DNA from: Pseudomonas yamanorum
GTDB lineage: Bacteria > Pseudomonadota > Gammaproteobacteria > Pseudomonadales > Pseudomonadaceae
DNA: 64,000 nucleotides
Assembly (NCBI RefSeq): GCF_900105735.1
Contig: NZ_LT629793.1
Coordinates: 558,001-622,000, forward strand
Direction: 5' to 3'
The position numbers and the translations under genes were made by a program. The number at the start of each line of letters is the position of its first letter. The first letter of the stretch is position 1. Below, piece after piece: positions 8,687-15,801 of the stretch. The notes beneath the pieces are model-generated. The model was not told where the DNA came from and ran no database searches. It saw only the letters and a program-made list of their open reading frames with translations.

Positions 8687-8885
8687 ATGCCTGCGCAAGC
8701 CCGTTTCACCGAGCACTACCGCAAAACGGACCGCATCATGCTCGCCCTGATCTCGCTAATGACGCTGTTCTCCTTGGGCCTGGCGTTCTGGCACGACACG
8801 CAGCTTCAAGCGCTCTTCGTGGATGGCGGCACCAGCGTGGTGCTTACCCTGGCCTATTGCGTCCTCGGCAGCACGCGGTTGAAAG
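8687..8885 (+). pseudogene. Methyl-accepting chemotaxis protein, N-terminal remnant
   Basis: The first 65 or so codons (MPAQARFTEHYRKTDRIM, then a hydrophobic segment and FWHDTQLQALFV) match, from memory, the start of a Pseudomonas chemotaxis receptor with several membrane helices. After about 8885 the similarity stops and the frame runs into the terminator of the next gene; the remaining helices, HAMP and signalling domains are absent. It is therefore a truncated remnant, presumably cut by a deletion or insertion event. The 8396-8686 stretch between it and the divergent GIY-YIG gene holds no recognisable gene. Confidence 0.65.
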
Positions 8886-8944
8886 ACATCCAGGGACAGA
8901 CCACGATTAAAAACGCAGCTTGCCCCCTATTAACCCCCAAACCA

Positions 8945-8978
8945 AAACACCCCGCACTTCAACCAAAGGCGGGGCGTT
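8945..8978 (-). terminator. Intrinsic terminator of alcohol dehydrogenase gene
   Basis: On the minus strand GCCCCGC, a loop and GCGGGGTGTTTTGG follow the dehydrogenase stop by about 25 bases. Arms are CCCCGC (8950-8955) and GCGGGG (8969-8974) in + coordinates, extended by AAC/GTT. The T-rich tail lies on the minus strand. Confidence 0.8.
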
Positions 8979-9002
8979 CTCTCCAGCATCACTTCACATC
9001 AA

Positions 9003-10151
9003 TCACATCGCCGTATGAAAAATCTGCTCAATCTCATCCTGATTAGCAGGACGCGGATTGGTAAAACCGCAGGCATCTTTCATAGCATTGGTTGCCAGTG
9101 TCGGAATATCGTCAGCCTTCACACCCAGCTCAACGAGGCCGCTCGGAATCCCAACATCCGTAGACAGTTTACGGATCGCCGCGATGGCCGCCGCAGCGCC
9201 CTTCTCCGCATCCAGTTGCTGAGTCTCAACCCCCATCGCATGAGCGATATCCTTAAACCGGGCCGGGCATACGCTGGCGTTGAAGCTCGACACATGGGGC
9301 AGCAGGATCGCATTGCACACGCCGTGAGGCAGGTCGTAGAAACCGCCCAGTTGGTGCGCCATGGCGTGTACATAACCCAGCGAAGCATTGTTGAAGGCCA
9401 TGCCGGCAAGAAATTGCGCGTAGGCCATGTTTTCCCGGGCGGTCATGTTGTCACCCTGGGCAACGGCGGTGCGCAGGTTGGCCGAGATCAGTTCGATGGC
9501 CTTGAGTGCGCAGGCATCGGTGATCGGCGTGGCCGCCGTCGACACGTAGGCTTCGACGGCGTGGGTCAGTGCGTCCATGCCGGTGGCGGCGGTCAGGCCT
9601 TTGGGCATGGCGGCCATCAGCGAAGGGTCGTTGACGGATAACAGGGGCGTGACGTTGCGGTCGACGATGGCCATTTTCACGTGGCGGACTTCGTCGGTGA
9701 TGATGCAGAAACGGGTCATTTCACTCGCCGTGCCGGCGGTGGTGTTGATGGCGATCAGTGGCATTTGTGGTTTGGCGGATTGGTCCACGCCTTCGTAGTC
9801 GCTGATGTGCCCGCCGTTGGCGGCGCACAGGGCAATGCCCTTGGCGCAGTCATGGGGTGAGCCGCCGCCCAGGGAAATAATGAAATCACAGTCGCTGCGG
9901 GCCAGCAGTTCAAGGCCCTTCTCCACGTTGCTGACGGTCGGATTCGGTTTGGCGCCGTCAAACAGGGTGGAGTCGATGTCTTGCTGGGCCAACAGGCCAG
10001 CGACCTTGGCCGCCACGCCGGCTTTGGCCAGGCCGGCATCGGTGACGATCAAGGCTTTGCGGAATCCGTACTTGCGGATTGCGAGCATCGCCTCGTCGAG
10101 GCTGCCAATGCCCATCATGTTCACGGAGGGAATGAAGAAGGTGCTACTCAT
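9003..10151 (-). CDS. yiaY: Iron-containing alcohol dehydrogenase (YiaY-like)
   Basis: A 382-residue group III, Fe-dependent alcohol dehydrogenase that oxidises a primary alcohol (or threonine, as annotated for YiaY) with NAD. The NAD-binding GGGS lies at 95-98 in [13 protein letters not shown]; the metal ligands expected in the family are D193 and H197 ([12 protein letters not shown]), H262 and H276 ([15 protein letters not shown]). Length is the family norm, so the gene looks intact. It stands alone, ends in a clear intrinsic terminator and has about 300 upstream bases for its own promoter. The true substrate is uncertain; an ErcA-like role in ethanol oxidation is an alternative. Confidence 0.88.
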   Translation of the reverse strand: MSSTFFIPSVNMMGIGSLDEAMLAIRKYGFRKALIVTDAGLAKAGVAAKVAGLLAQQDIDSTLFDGAKPNPTVSNVEKGLELLARSDCDFIISLGGGSPHDCAKGIALCAANGGHISDYEGVDQSAKPQMPLIAINTTAGTASEMTRFCIITDEVRHVKMAIVDRNVTPLLSVNDPSLMAAMPKGLTAATGMDALTHAVEAYVSTAATPITDACALKAIELISANLRTAVAQGDNMTARENMAYAQFLAGMAFNNASLGYVHAMAHQLGGFYDLPHGVCNAILLPHVSSFNASVCPARFKDIAHAMGVETQQLDAEKGAAAAIAAIRKLSTDVGIPSGLVELGVKADDIPTLATNAMKDACGFTNPRPANQDEIEQIFHTAM

Positions 10152-10455
10152 GATAAATCCTCTTTTTATTATGGAGACACGGGAGTCAGTGAGGTTTTCT
10201 ACTCATCTCGCAGGTGATGCGGCGCGTCTTGTTGTCATCGTTGACGATCACAAGGCTGAGCCTAAACCTATGGCGCCAGACCGAAATGGTCCTTTAGCGG
10301 GCATTGACACCTCCTTTAGTACTGGAAGCAGGGCTTCGCCCATTCCATGGGGGCGGCAGCAAAATCTGACTTGCACAGACCCAGACCCGCCCGGATGGTT
10401 ATGATGGTTCGCTGATCAACAGCCCTCACCCACTCTCCTGTGCAGGAACTGCAAA
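10152..10455. other. Divergent promoter region without gene
   Basis: 304 bases between the dehydrogenase (leftward) and the YeeE-like gene (rightward). I see no open frame of quality. A TTGACA at about 10304 could be a -35 box but no matching -10 box stands at the right distance. It must hold both promoters. Confidence 0.4.
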
Positions 10456-10890
10456 ATGAGCATTGATTGGATCAACTTCACGCCTTGGGCTTCATTAGGC
10501 GGAGGCGCCTTGATCGGGCTGGCCGTCAGCGTGTTTGTTCTCGCGAATGGCCGAGTCGCAGGTATCAGCGGCTTGCTGGGTAGCGTGATGCGGTTTGGCA
10601 GTGAGGGCTGGGGCGAGAAAGCGTTGTTTCTGCTTGGCCTGGTGATTGCGCCATTGCTGTGGGGGCTGTTTAGCGTCTTGCCACAGATCGAGATCACGGC
10701 ACAGTGGCCGGCCTTGGTGATGGCGGGGTTGCTCGTTGGCTTGGGAACCCGGTACGGCTCCGGCTGTACCAGTGGTCACGGCGTGTGTGGGATCTCTCGA
10801 TTGTCACCCCGCTCCCTGGTGGCGACCATGTGCTTTATGACCGCGGGCTTTGCAACGGTGTACCTCATCCGCCATGTGCTGGGGGTTTGA
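10456..10890 (+). CDS. YeeE/YedE family membrane protein, first half
   Basis: A 144-residue integral membrane protein with four hydrophobic helices. It carries the family signature GSGCTSGHGVCGISRLSPRS (positions about 101-120), in which the cysteines of the CxxGxxxC-like loop handle thiosulfate or sulfur in TsuA/YeeE. Half-length members such as this pair with a second half-length protein to form one transporter. Start ATG 10456 follows AGGAACTGC. The second half begins five bases after the stop. Substrate thiosulfate is a family inference. Confidence 0.85.
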   Translation: MSIDWINFTPWASLGGGALIGLAVSVFVLANGRVAGISGLLGSVMRFGSEGWGEKALFLLGLVIAPLLWGLFSVLPQIEITAQWPALVMAGLLVGLGTRYGSGCTSGHGVCGISRLSPRSLVATMCFMTAGFATVYLIRHVLGV

Positions 10891-10895
10891 AGCTG

Positions 10896-11315
10896 ATGAC
10901 CAAGTTGAGCGCATTTCTCGCCGGGCTGATCTTTGGCCTGGGCCTGCTCTTGGCCGGCATGGCCAACCCCGCCAAGGTGTTGGCGTTTCTTGACGTGGCC
11001 GGAACCTGGGACCCGTCACTCGCCTTGGTGATGGTCGGGGCCATCGCCGTGGCAGTTATCCCTATGAATTGGGCGCGCAAGCACAAACAATCCTTGCTCA
11101 CGGCCCCCATGCAGTTGCCTGTGAGCAGGGCGTTGGACGTGCGCTTGATAGGAGGCAGCGTGGTGTTCGGTATTGGTTGGGGAATTGCCGGTATCTGCCC
11201 TGGGCCTGCGGTCGTCCTTCTGTTTACCGGGCACTGGCAAATTCTCATCTTCGTAGTGGCGATGCTGGCGGGTATGTATGTGTTTTCCAGCCTGGAAGGC
11301 CGGCGCACGTTTTGA
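10896..11315 (+). CDS. YeeE/YedE family membrane protein, second half
   Basis: A 139-residue partner of the preceding gene, with hydrophobic helices and the family loop IAGICPGPAVVLL near its C-terminus plus GLGLLLAGMANPAKV near the start. Together the two make a split YeeE/YedE transporter, the arrangement often named PmpAB. Spacing of five bases implies one transcript. A TTG overlapping the upstream stop could also serve as start, adding three residues; I prefer ATG 10896. Confidence 0.82.
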   Translation: MTKLSAFLAGLIFGLGLLLAGMANPAKVLAFLDVAGTWDPSLALVMVGAIAVAVIPMNWARKHKQSLLTAPMQLPVSRALDVRLIGGSVVFGIGWGIAGICPGPAVVLLFTGHWQILIFVVAMLAGMYVFSSLEGRRTF

Positions 11316-11316
11316 T

Positions 11317-11336
11317 GGGGTTTGACCCCGATTTTT
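11317..11336 (+). terminator. Short terminator-like hairpin after YeeE pair
   Basis: GGGG (11317-11320), loop TTTGA, CCCC (11326-11329) and then GATTTTT. The stem is only 4-5 bp, so termination would be weak, but the position directly after the stop and the T-run fit. Confidence 0.45.
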
Positions 11337-11362
11337 ACTGAACACCACTCACGGACGGCTTC

Positions 11363-11684
11363 ATGGAACGACTCCAACCTCGTGGCACTGATGCGGACGG
11401 TTATATCCTCACCGTGTCCAACGTCGAGATGCAGCCACAGTTTCAGGCTTTGCTGATGGACGTTTGTATGACGCTCCGCGGTCGGACAGGACCTGATGTG
11501 GCCGCAAACACTGGAAGAGCTTGTCGAGCAGTTTGTTCAGCATTACCCGAGCATGAGAATGCAGATCTCTTTTTTCTTGTCCCAGGCAAGGAACCCGGAT
11601 GCCAAGCCAAAGAAATTTACGACTCAGCTCCATCATTTTTTGACCTGGATGGCGACAGAAACGCACGGAGCTCATTCCACGTAA
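11363..11684 (+). pseudogene. Orphan gene apparently split by a +1 frameshift
   Basis: Two frames join to one plausible protein. The first runs from ATG 11363 (MERLQPRGTDADGY to about QALLMDVCMT) to near 11473. The second frame continues SAVGQDLMWPQTLEELVEQF and ends at 11684 (ETHGAHST). Skipping one base near 11474 fuses them to about 106 residues. Both parts have amino-acid use like real protein, while the other readings do not. The product is unknown to me. It could be a genuine decayed gene, a sequencing error, or two unrelated small frames. Its 3' end overlaps the convergent gene by 13 bases. Confidence 0.4.
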
Positions 11685-12454
11685 CGAAGCCACAAATGCG
11701 CCCGACCGGAGATCGCCTGTGCGACTGCGCAAACCCGTGCTTGTAGGTCTTCATCGCTAGTGTTGTAGAGCGCACAGAAGTCTCTGGCTACGACGTTAGC
11801 CAGGGATGCATCAGGCGGTTCGGCACGAATGAAGCCGATGTAAGAAGCACCTACGCCCATCAATTCATAGCCATGTGCTTCTGAAAAGTGACGCGCAACC
11901 GCAAAGTTTTTTGCAGGATCCAGGTCGGAAGTGAAATAGCCATTCGGAAAAGCCGCGAGTGCCTGGCAAGACTGTTGAACGGGCACCAGGACAGCGGAAA
12001 GGGGCTGATCTAGAAGAGAGACAGGGTTGTTCTGATAACCGATCCACTCCTGCAGGGCCTGCTCATCCAGCGTCAAACCATGAGCGCAGGCGTCTTCGAA
12101 AGACGTGGCTGCAACCAGGTTCATGAAATTGCGAAGACAGATTGCGAACTCCGCTTTCGTAGTCGGATAGCCTATGTATTCGCCATTCTCGAAGCACTCT
12201 GCAGGTAAGCCCGCTATGTCCTGCTCCGATGCATCGTCCATCCCTGAATTGTTGCGCACATGTCCCGAGGTGTAGCGGGCTTGGTGCAGATCATCGAGCG
12301 AGAACAGAGGTTTAAATCCAGGGTGCGACTCAGCAATCTTACGACGAGCTTCGGCTAGATCGTCAAAGTGGGTAATCCCGCTCACACCGTACTCATCGCA
12401 TGTACCTACAGACGGGTTATCACGCATGCCATTACCGCGAAATTCGATATCCAT
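11672..12454 (-). CDS. Hypothetical protein, 260 residues
   Basis: I do not recognise the family. The protein is soluble, acidic and rich in aromatic residues, without signal peptide or membrane segment. It shows alternating helix and strand, for example WIGYQNNPVSLLDQPLSAV (about 148-166) and ELMGVGASYIGFIRAEP. Start ATG 12454 gives MDIEFRGNG. It is followed, in transcription order, by nothing on the same strand, and preceded 136 bases upstream by another small orphan. This looks like accessory cargo; an immunity or SUKH/DUF-type role is possible but not supported by a visible motif. Confidence 0.6.
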   Translation of the reverse strand: MDIEFRGNGMRDNPSVGTCDEYGVSGITHFDDLAEARRKIAESHPGFKPLFSLDDLHQARYTSGHVRNNSGMDDASEQDIAGLPAECFENGEYIGYPTTKAEFAICLRNFMNLVAATSFEDACAHGLTLDEQALQEWIGYQNNPVSLLDQPLSAVLVPVQQSCQALAAFPNGYFTSDLDPAKNFAVARHFSEAHGYELMGVGASYIGFIRAEPPDASLANVVARDFCALYNTSDEDLQARVCAVAQAISGRAHLWLRYVE

Positions 12455-12590
12455 AACCTGTTGGCTGCTCCATGGTGTTACTGAATTGAGTGAGTCACCC
12501 TAAGCGATCCAGGATCATCATCGGAAGATACGCTTCCAAGCGACAACAGGCCTTGGATTGACTCCCCATAAATAGCCGATACTCCTTTTC

Positions 12591-12890
12591 TTATTGATGA
12601 GTATCAGCCTCCTCTGCGGGATAAAACTCGCCCTCCTTCCCCATTTTTTTCAGCCGTTCGCGCACAATTACCTCAACGCTGGCTACGGCGGTTTGATCGT
12701 CAGGGTTGACCAACTGCAAGCACAGGCGTTGGACATTCTGATCGTGGGTGCCCTCGCTCATCATCTCGTGGGTGAAGACCTGTTCGCCACGCCATAGGCA
12801 TAGCTGGGTATGCGTCCCGCCAAGCCATATTTCGTTGATTGATCCAAGGTCGGTGGTCGCTAGTTGATCGACGGTGATTGTCTTATCCAT
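12591..12890 (-). CDS. Small hypothetical protein, 99 residues
   Basis: The start at ATG 12890 (MDKTITVDQLATTDLG) has GGTAAGG nearby upstream; a longer frame to 13046 lacks such a signal. The protein is acidic, with a likely beta-rich core (INEIWLGGTHTQLCLWRGEQ) and a charged helix near the end (VIVRERLKKMGKE). No family recognised. It lies upstream of the 260-residue orphan on the same strand with a 136-base gap, so cotranscription is possible. Confidence 0.5.
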   Translation of the reverse strand: MDKTITVDQLATTDLGSINEIWLGGTHTQLCLWRGEQVFTHEMMSEGTHDQNVQRLCLQLVNPDDQTAVASVEVIVRERLKKMGKEGEFYPAEEADTHQ

Positions 12891-13238
12891 TGCGCTGTAC
12901 CTTACCCATGAGTAGATACAGGTAGACTTACCGGCATAGCGGGTCGTTCCCCACGTTGGCAGTTCAACCGGGCTAATGGTGGTTAAGCACGTCCCGGTTA
13001 GAACCAGGCCAATTGACGATTGAAGGCGGATAGAACGAGCCGACAAGGGCAGTCACATGGCTGATCCTGCTGTTTCACATGCAAATGGCCACGCCTGGAT
13101 CAACCTTGATCTCCCCTTCTCTGGCTGATACTGCCAGCTCAACAGATGGCGTGCAGCTTACGGAACGACCGGCTGCTATCGGCCAAAAGCAGTCATCGCG
13201 GGATCCTTAATGGACGCGAGGGGAGTGCCAAGTGATGC
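12891..13238. other. Gene-free stretch up to the tRNA fragment, with repeat copy
   Basis: No gene is supported here. At 13171-13194 lies GGCTGCTATCGGCCAAAAGC and AGTC, the reverse complement of the repeat phrase that also appears near 5797 and 15534. The element sits about 45 bases before the tRNA fragment. Confidence 0.5.
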
Positions 13239-13264
13239 GGGTTCGAATCTCTCCTTCACCGCCA
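13239..13264 (+). other. tRNA-Ser 3' fragment, probable attachment site
   Basis: GGTTCGAATCTCTC followed by CTTCACCGCCA is the T-loop, half of the T-stem, the 3' acceptor strand and CCA end of a tRNA, best matched by tRNA-Ser whose 5' end would be GGTGAAG. The 5' arm of the T-stem no longer pairs with CTCTC, and no D or anticodon arm lies upstream. So only the 3' part is present, as left by an integrase that recombines in the tRNA 3' end. The terminator that follows would be the native one of that tRNA. The intact tRNA is not in this window. Confidence 0.75.
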
Positions 13265-13278
13265 AATTATGAAAACGC

Positions 13279-13320
13279 AAACCCCTGATTTTCCTAGAGA
13301 AAGTCGGGGGTTTGTGGTTT
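13279..13320 (+). terminator. Terminator behind tRNA fragment
   Basis: AAACCCC (13279-13285) pairs with GGGGTTT (13307-13313), extended inward to about 15 pairs (GATTTTC with GAAAGTC, with G-U pairs) around loop CTAGA. GTGGTTTTT follows. It is a strong intrinsic terminator in the orientation of the tRNA. Confidence 0.8.
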
Positions 13321-13475
13321 TTGGCGTCTCAAAAACAGCCCCATGGGACCACCATGGGACTGGCGCGCTGTTTTGGTGCGAAATTGTTCGCCCGTCATCT
13401 GCGAGTTTTTTGAGTCGTGAAAGTGGCTTCGCGGGTCCTGTCGCATCCATTTCACACGGCGCTTCAGATGCCCTG

Positions 13476-14060
13476 TCAGGCTGGCGTTCGGAGCACCAAA
13501 AATTGCACGAGGACAATCACCAAATAGATGAAGGTACTAGCACCTAACAGAAGCAAGGCACGTGCAATATTGATTTTTAGAGGAGATGAGTAGCCCACCC
13601 ATGAAAGCCTCACGTTTTTCGCGATGCATTCCGCGCTTCGAACTAAAAGAAGCTCTGGCAGATCTCTGTTGATGCACATTATTTCAATCCCGATTTCCTC
13701 TTTTGGGGATAGGTTATCGAATATCAAAATATGGCGACCGTCCTGATCAGTTTTATGTTCGTAATGACGAACGGGCCAGAGATGTATGTATTGCGGTTTC
13801 CAGTTGAAAACTAATTCGATCTTTGTTGCCGTCTCTCGTCCAGTGTTGATCACCTTGATTGAAGCTGTGCATACACGTTGAGTCGGGCTCACAACGTTGC
13901 CTTCAGGATCGTTGATAGGCTCCTGGACTAAAAAATGGAAGAAATGGGGGCTTGCCCATACCAGCTTTGCTTTAGCCTTGAGCCCCGAATTCAGTATCCA
14001 AGTTAGTAGCGGAACCGCTAGCGATACAATTTCTTTGCCATATGCACTTAGAAAGTTCAT
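13476..14060 (-). CDS. Hypothetical membrane-anchored protein
   Basis: A 194-residue protein starting at ATG 14060, which has AAGGAG six bases upstream. It has a hydrophobic N-terminal segment (GKEIVSLAVPLLTWILN), a soluble middle of strand-like segments that contains VINTGRETATKIELVFNWKP, and a C-terminal membrane helix (ARALLLLGASTFIYLVIVLV). The middle resembles an immunoglobulin-like or C2-like beta domain, but no family is certain. It sits between the tRNA fragment and the phage-like mini-operon, so it is likely cargo of the integrated element. Confidence 0.6.
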   Translation of the reverse strand: MNFLSAYGKEIVSLAVPLLTWILNSGLKAKAKLVWASPHFFHFLVQEPINDPEGNVVSPTQRVCTASIKVINTGRETATKIELVFNWKPQYIHLWPVRHYEHKTDQDGRHILIFDNLSPKEEIGIEIMCINRDLPELLLVRSAECIAKNVRLSWVGYSSPLKINIARALLLLGASTFIYLVIVLVQFLVLRTPA

Positions 14061-14186
14061 GTGTTCTCCTTGATCTGGACTCGAGTTTCCAAAGCGAGAA
14101 TATTCTTTTTTCCACGGCTGAAACCTACCGTCGAGCAAAACTCGTTTCATTTTGCGTTTCTAATAACGCCGCTTATGTCAAAAAGT

Positions 14187-14222
14187 CCCCCACACGTACG
14201 ACAGGTGTGGGGGCCTTTTTTT
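14187..14222. terminator. Strong terminator hairpin
   Basis: CCCCCACAC (14187-14195) and GTGTGGGGG (14205-14213) form a perfect 9-bp stem with a 9-base loop, followed by CC and seven T. An A-run lies on the left side, so it could work in both directions. It insulates the mini-operon to the right from the leftward gene. Confidence 0.85.
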
Positions 14223-14320
14223 GTGCCGGCGGAAACCAATACCCCCTAGACTGGTACACCACCCGCCCCTACAGTGGTTTTACGCACTGATAGCCCCTCA
14301 CTCGAAAAGGAGTCAGACCC

Positions 14321-14605
14321 GTGGATAAAAGCATTCCCGGCGGCCAGGAATTTGAAATCCCCGGGTTTGATCCGCCCCCCCCGGGCCTGCCCTCGACGCT
14401 GCGACGGCCTTGGGACGAAGCCCTGCGCAAGTTCCAGGGTGCCGAAAACAACATGGCTCATACCTTCGCCTTGGGCTACGCGATGGGCATGGCGACGGGC
14501 TGGCTGCGGGCCGGTCTGATCAACCTGGCCACCTATGAGGAATTGAGTACGACGCCGTTGCTGGGCAAGGACTGGGGCCAGCAGCCCCAGGTTGCTCAAC
14601 CATGA
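14321..14605 (+). CDS. Phage-like mini-operon gene 1
   Basis: A 94-residue protein from a GTG start with AAGGAG eight bases upstream; no ATG of comparable quality lies nearby. The N-terminus is proline-rich (FDPPPPGLPSTLRRPW), the rest helical with a mild hydrophobic stretch (LGYAMGMATGWLRAGLIN). Its stop overlaps the next start in ATGA. Four such overlaps in a row, tiny gene size and an integrase remnant at the end suggest a cassette of a prophage or mobile island. Function unknown. Confidence 0.65.
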   Translation: MDKSIPGGQEFEIPGFDPPPPGLPSTLRRPWDEALRKFQGAENNMAHTFALGYAMGMATGWLRAGLINLATYEELSTTPLLGKDWGQQPQVAQP

Positions 14606-14847
14606 GCGCCCGTGACCGTGATGCGGCCCGGTACCGGCTGCATCAGGCCCTGGAGTTCTGGCAGGAACGGTGGGTATTGGACGGCCTGTATGTGTCCTGC
14701 CCGGGCTGTTACGCGCAGCAGATGGCCGACGACGCCCGAGAACCCTTCCTGCACGTCGACGGCTGCGCCATGGCCACCGACTTCGCCAAACACCCGTGGG
14801 TTGAACTGCGCGACCTGCTGGCCGACCTGGCGGCGGTGCCGACATGA
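14602..14847 (+). CDS. Phage-like mini-operon gene 2, CxxC protein
   Basis: An 81-residue protein overlapping both neighbours by four bases (ATGA). It holds a single CPGC pair (residues about 34-37, VSCPGCYAQQ) and a further Cys near 56 (DGCAM), so metal binding is conceivable. The start of the protein is charged and helical (SARDRDAARYRLHQALEFW). No family function known; I recall similar small proteins next to integrases in Pseudomonas islands. Confidence 0.65.
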   Translation: MSARDRDAARYRLHQALEFWQERWVLDGLYVSCPGCYAQQMADDAREPFLHVDGCAMATDFAKHPWVELRDLLADLAAVPT

Positions 14848-15089
14848 ACGGATTCGATCCGCTGGGCGGGATTGTGCTGCCGCCCAAGCCGCGCAATTGC
14901 GTGGAACAGCACCTGGCCGGCATCGAGCGCGCAGAAAACGACCGCGCCGTGCGCATGTGGGTCGACCGTGCGCAGAGCCTGATCGAGGGCCTAGAGGCCT
15001 CCGGCGCGTTCAACGACACGACGATTGAAGCGTTGTATATCCACGTCGACAACGTCGCACTGGCTCGCCTGGAGGCGCTGAAAGCATGA
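14844..15089 (+). CDS. Phage-like mini-operon gene 3
   Basis: An 81-residue, mainly helical acidic protein (MNGFDPLGGIVLPPKPRN, then VEQHLAGIERAENDRAVRMW). It overlaps the genes on both sides by ATGA. No domain or motif is recognised; size and arrangement match small regulatory or accessory genes of mobile elements. Confidence 0.6.
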   Translation: MNGFDPLGGIVLPPKPRNCVEQHLAGIERAENDRAVRMWVDRAQSLIEGLEASGAFNDTTIEALYIHVDNVALARLEALKA

Positions 15090-15337
15090 TCGGGGAGGCC
15101 ATCCAGTCGGACACGCTAAAGGCCCTGGTCAGCCAGCACGCGATCCGTGAGGCGGTGGTGGGCCGCGTTGCTGGCGACGATGCTAAGTGGACGCTCTCGA
15201 TTCGCCTCGGTGGTCCCACGGCGCGCCTGGTGCCGGTGCGCTCCCGGCGGGAGCCGCTGCGCACCTGGGCGAGCCTGACGGCCGTAGGCCGTTTTGCCGA
15301 TGCGGTGGGTATTACCGAGTTTCGTGTAGAGCTGTGA
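15086..15337 (+). CDS. Phage-like mini-operon gene 4
   Basis: An 83-residue basic protein (VGRVAGDDAKWTLSIRLGG, ARLVPVRSRREPLRTW), consistent with a small beta-rich, nucleic-acid-binding fold, although this is a guess from composition. It overlaps gene 3 by four bases. The last 26 bases overlap the 3' end of a convergent integrase remnant. In complete elements of this kind the integrase is intact at this place, as far as I recall. Confidence 0.6.
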   Translation: MIGEAIQSDTLKALVSQHAIREAVVGRVAGDDAKWTLSIRLGGPTARLVPVRSRREPLRTWASLTAVGRFADAVGITEFRVEL

Positions 15338-15491
15338 CCGGTGACAGCTTTAGCGCCAGCTGCAGCATGCCCACCACGTCTGGCCCATCTTCGTTAATCC
15401 ACGTCCCGTAATGCTGGCGAATCATGTTGCCGTTGGTATGCCCCATCTGTTCGGCGATCCAATCGGTTGAGGCAATGCGTTTGGTCAGCAA
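15312..15491 (-). pseudogene. Tyrosine recombinase (integrase), C-terminal remnant
   Basis: Read leftward, the frame gives LLTKRIASTDWIAEQMGHTN and NMIRQHYGTWINEDGPDVVG, ending HETR-stop. This is the end of a phage integrase catalytic domain: the HxxR/H region GHTN and the nucleophilic tyrosine in QHYGTW are both there, but the upstream R, K and HxxR parts are gone and an in-frame TAG precedes the fragment at 15492-15494. About 60 codons survive. With the tRNA-Ser fragment 2 kb away it shows that a tRNA-targeting element once sat here and can no longer move by itself. Confidence 0.8.
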
Positions 15492-15533
15492 CTAACCGGC
15501 TTAGGTGCCAGCATTGGAGAAGTCCTCGCGAAG

Positions 15534-15587
15534 GTCCGCTTTTGGCCGATTGCAGCCAGTCACCAATGGCAGCAATCGGACAAAAGC
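15534..15587. repeat. Dispersed repeat with long imperfect hairpin
   Basis: GTCCGCTTTTGGCCGATTGC starts at 15534. The arm GCTTTTGGCCGATTGC (15538-15553) pairs with GCAATCGGACAAAAGC (15572-15587) with one mismatch. Related copies lie at 5797-5816 and, inverted, at 13171-13194. It is a non-coding intergenic repeat. The stretch from here to 15801 holds no gene. Confidence 0.65.
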
Positions 15588-15801
15588 AGCGAACAACGCC
15601 AACCCATCCAACGTTACTGCACCTTGTATAGCCCTTCTCCAAACGCATCCGTAGCCGATGTATTGGGCCAGCCTGGAAAATGCTGCGCCAAGCAACACTA
15701 GCCGATTTACAAATGTTAACGCCTTCACGTGGCCATTAGCTTTAGGCTTTGACTCACAAAGTCCGAATCGCCCCCATCAGTTTCAAGATGACTCTACAAC
15801 C

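Noticed and set aside
8396..8716. N-terminal extension of the GIY-YIG protein by 107 residues
   Set aside because: The extension is low-complexity in character, has no good ribosome site, and ATG 8395 has GAAGG at the right distance.
9015..9641. Long + strand frame opposite the alcohol dehydrogenase gene
   Set aside because: It is the antisense shadow of a clear Fe-dependent dehydrogenase with all metal ligands.
10300..10330. Sigma-70 or sigma-54 promoter before the YeeE-like gene
   Set aside because: A TTGACA is present but no -10 at 16-18 bases; GG/GC spacing does not fit sigma-54.
13175..13264. A complete tRNA-Ser gene
   Set aside because: No acceptor 5' strand, D-arm or anticodon arm upstream of the T-loop; the T-stem does not pair on its 5' side.
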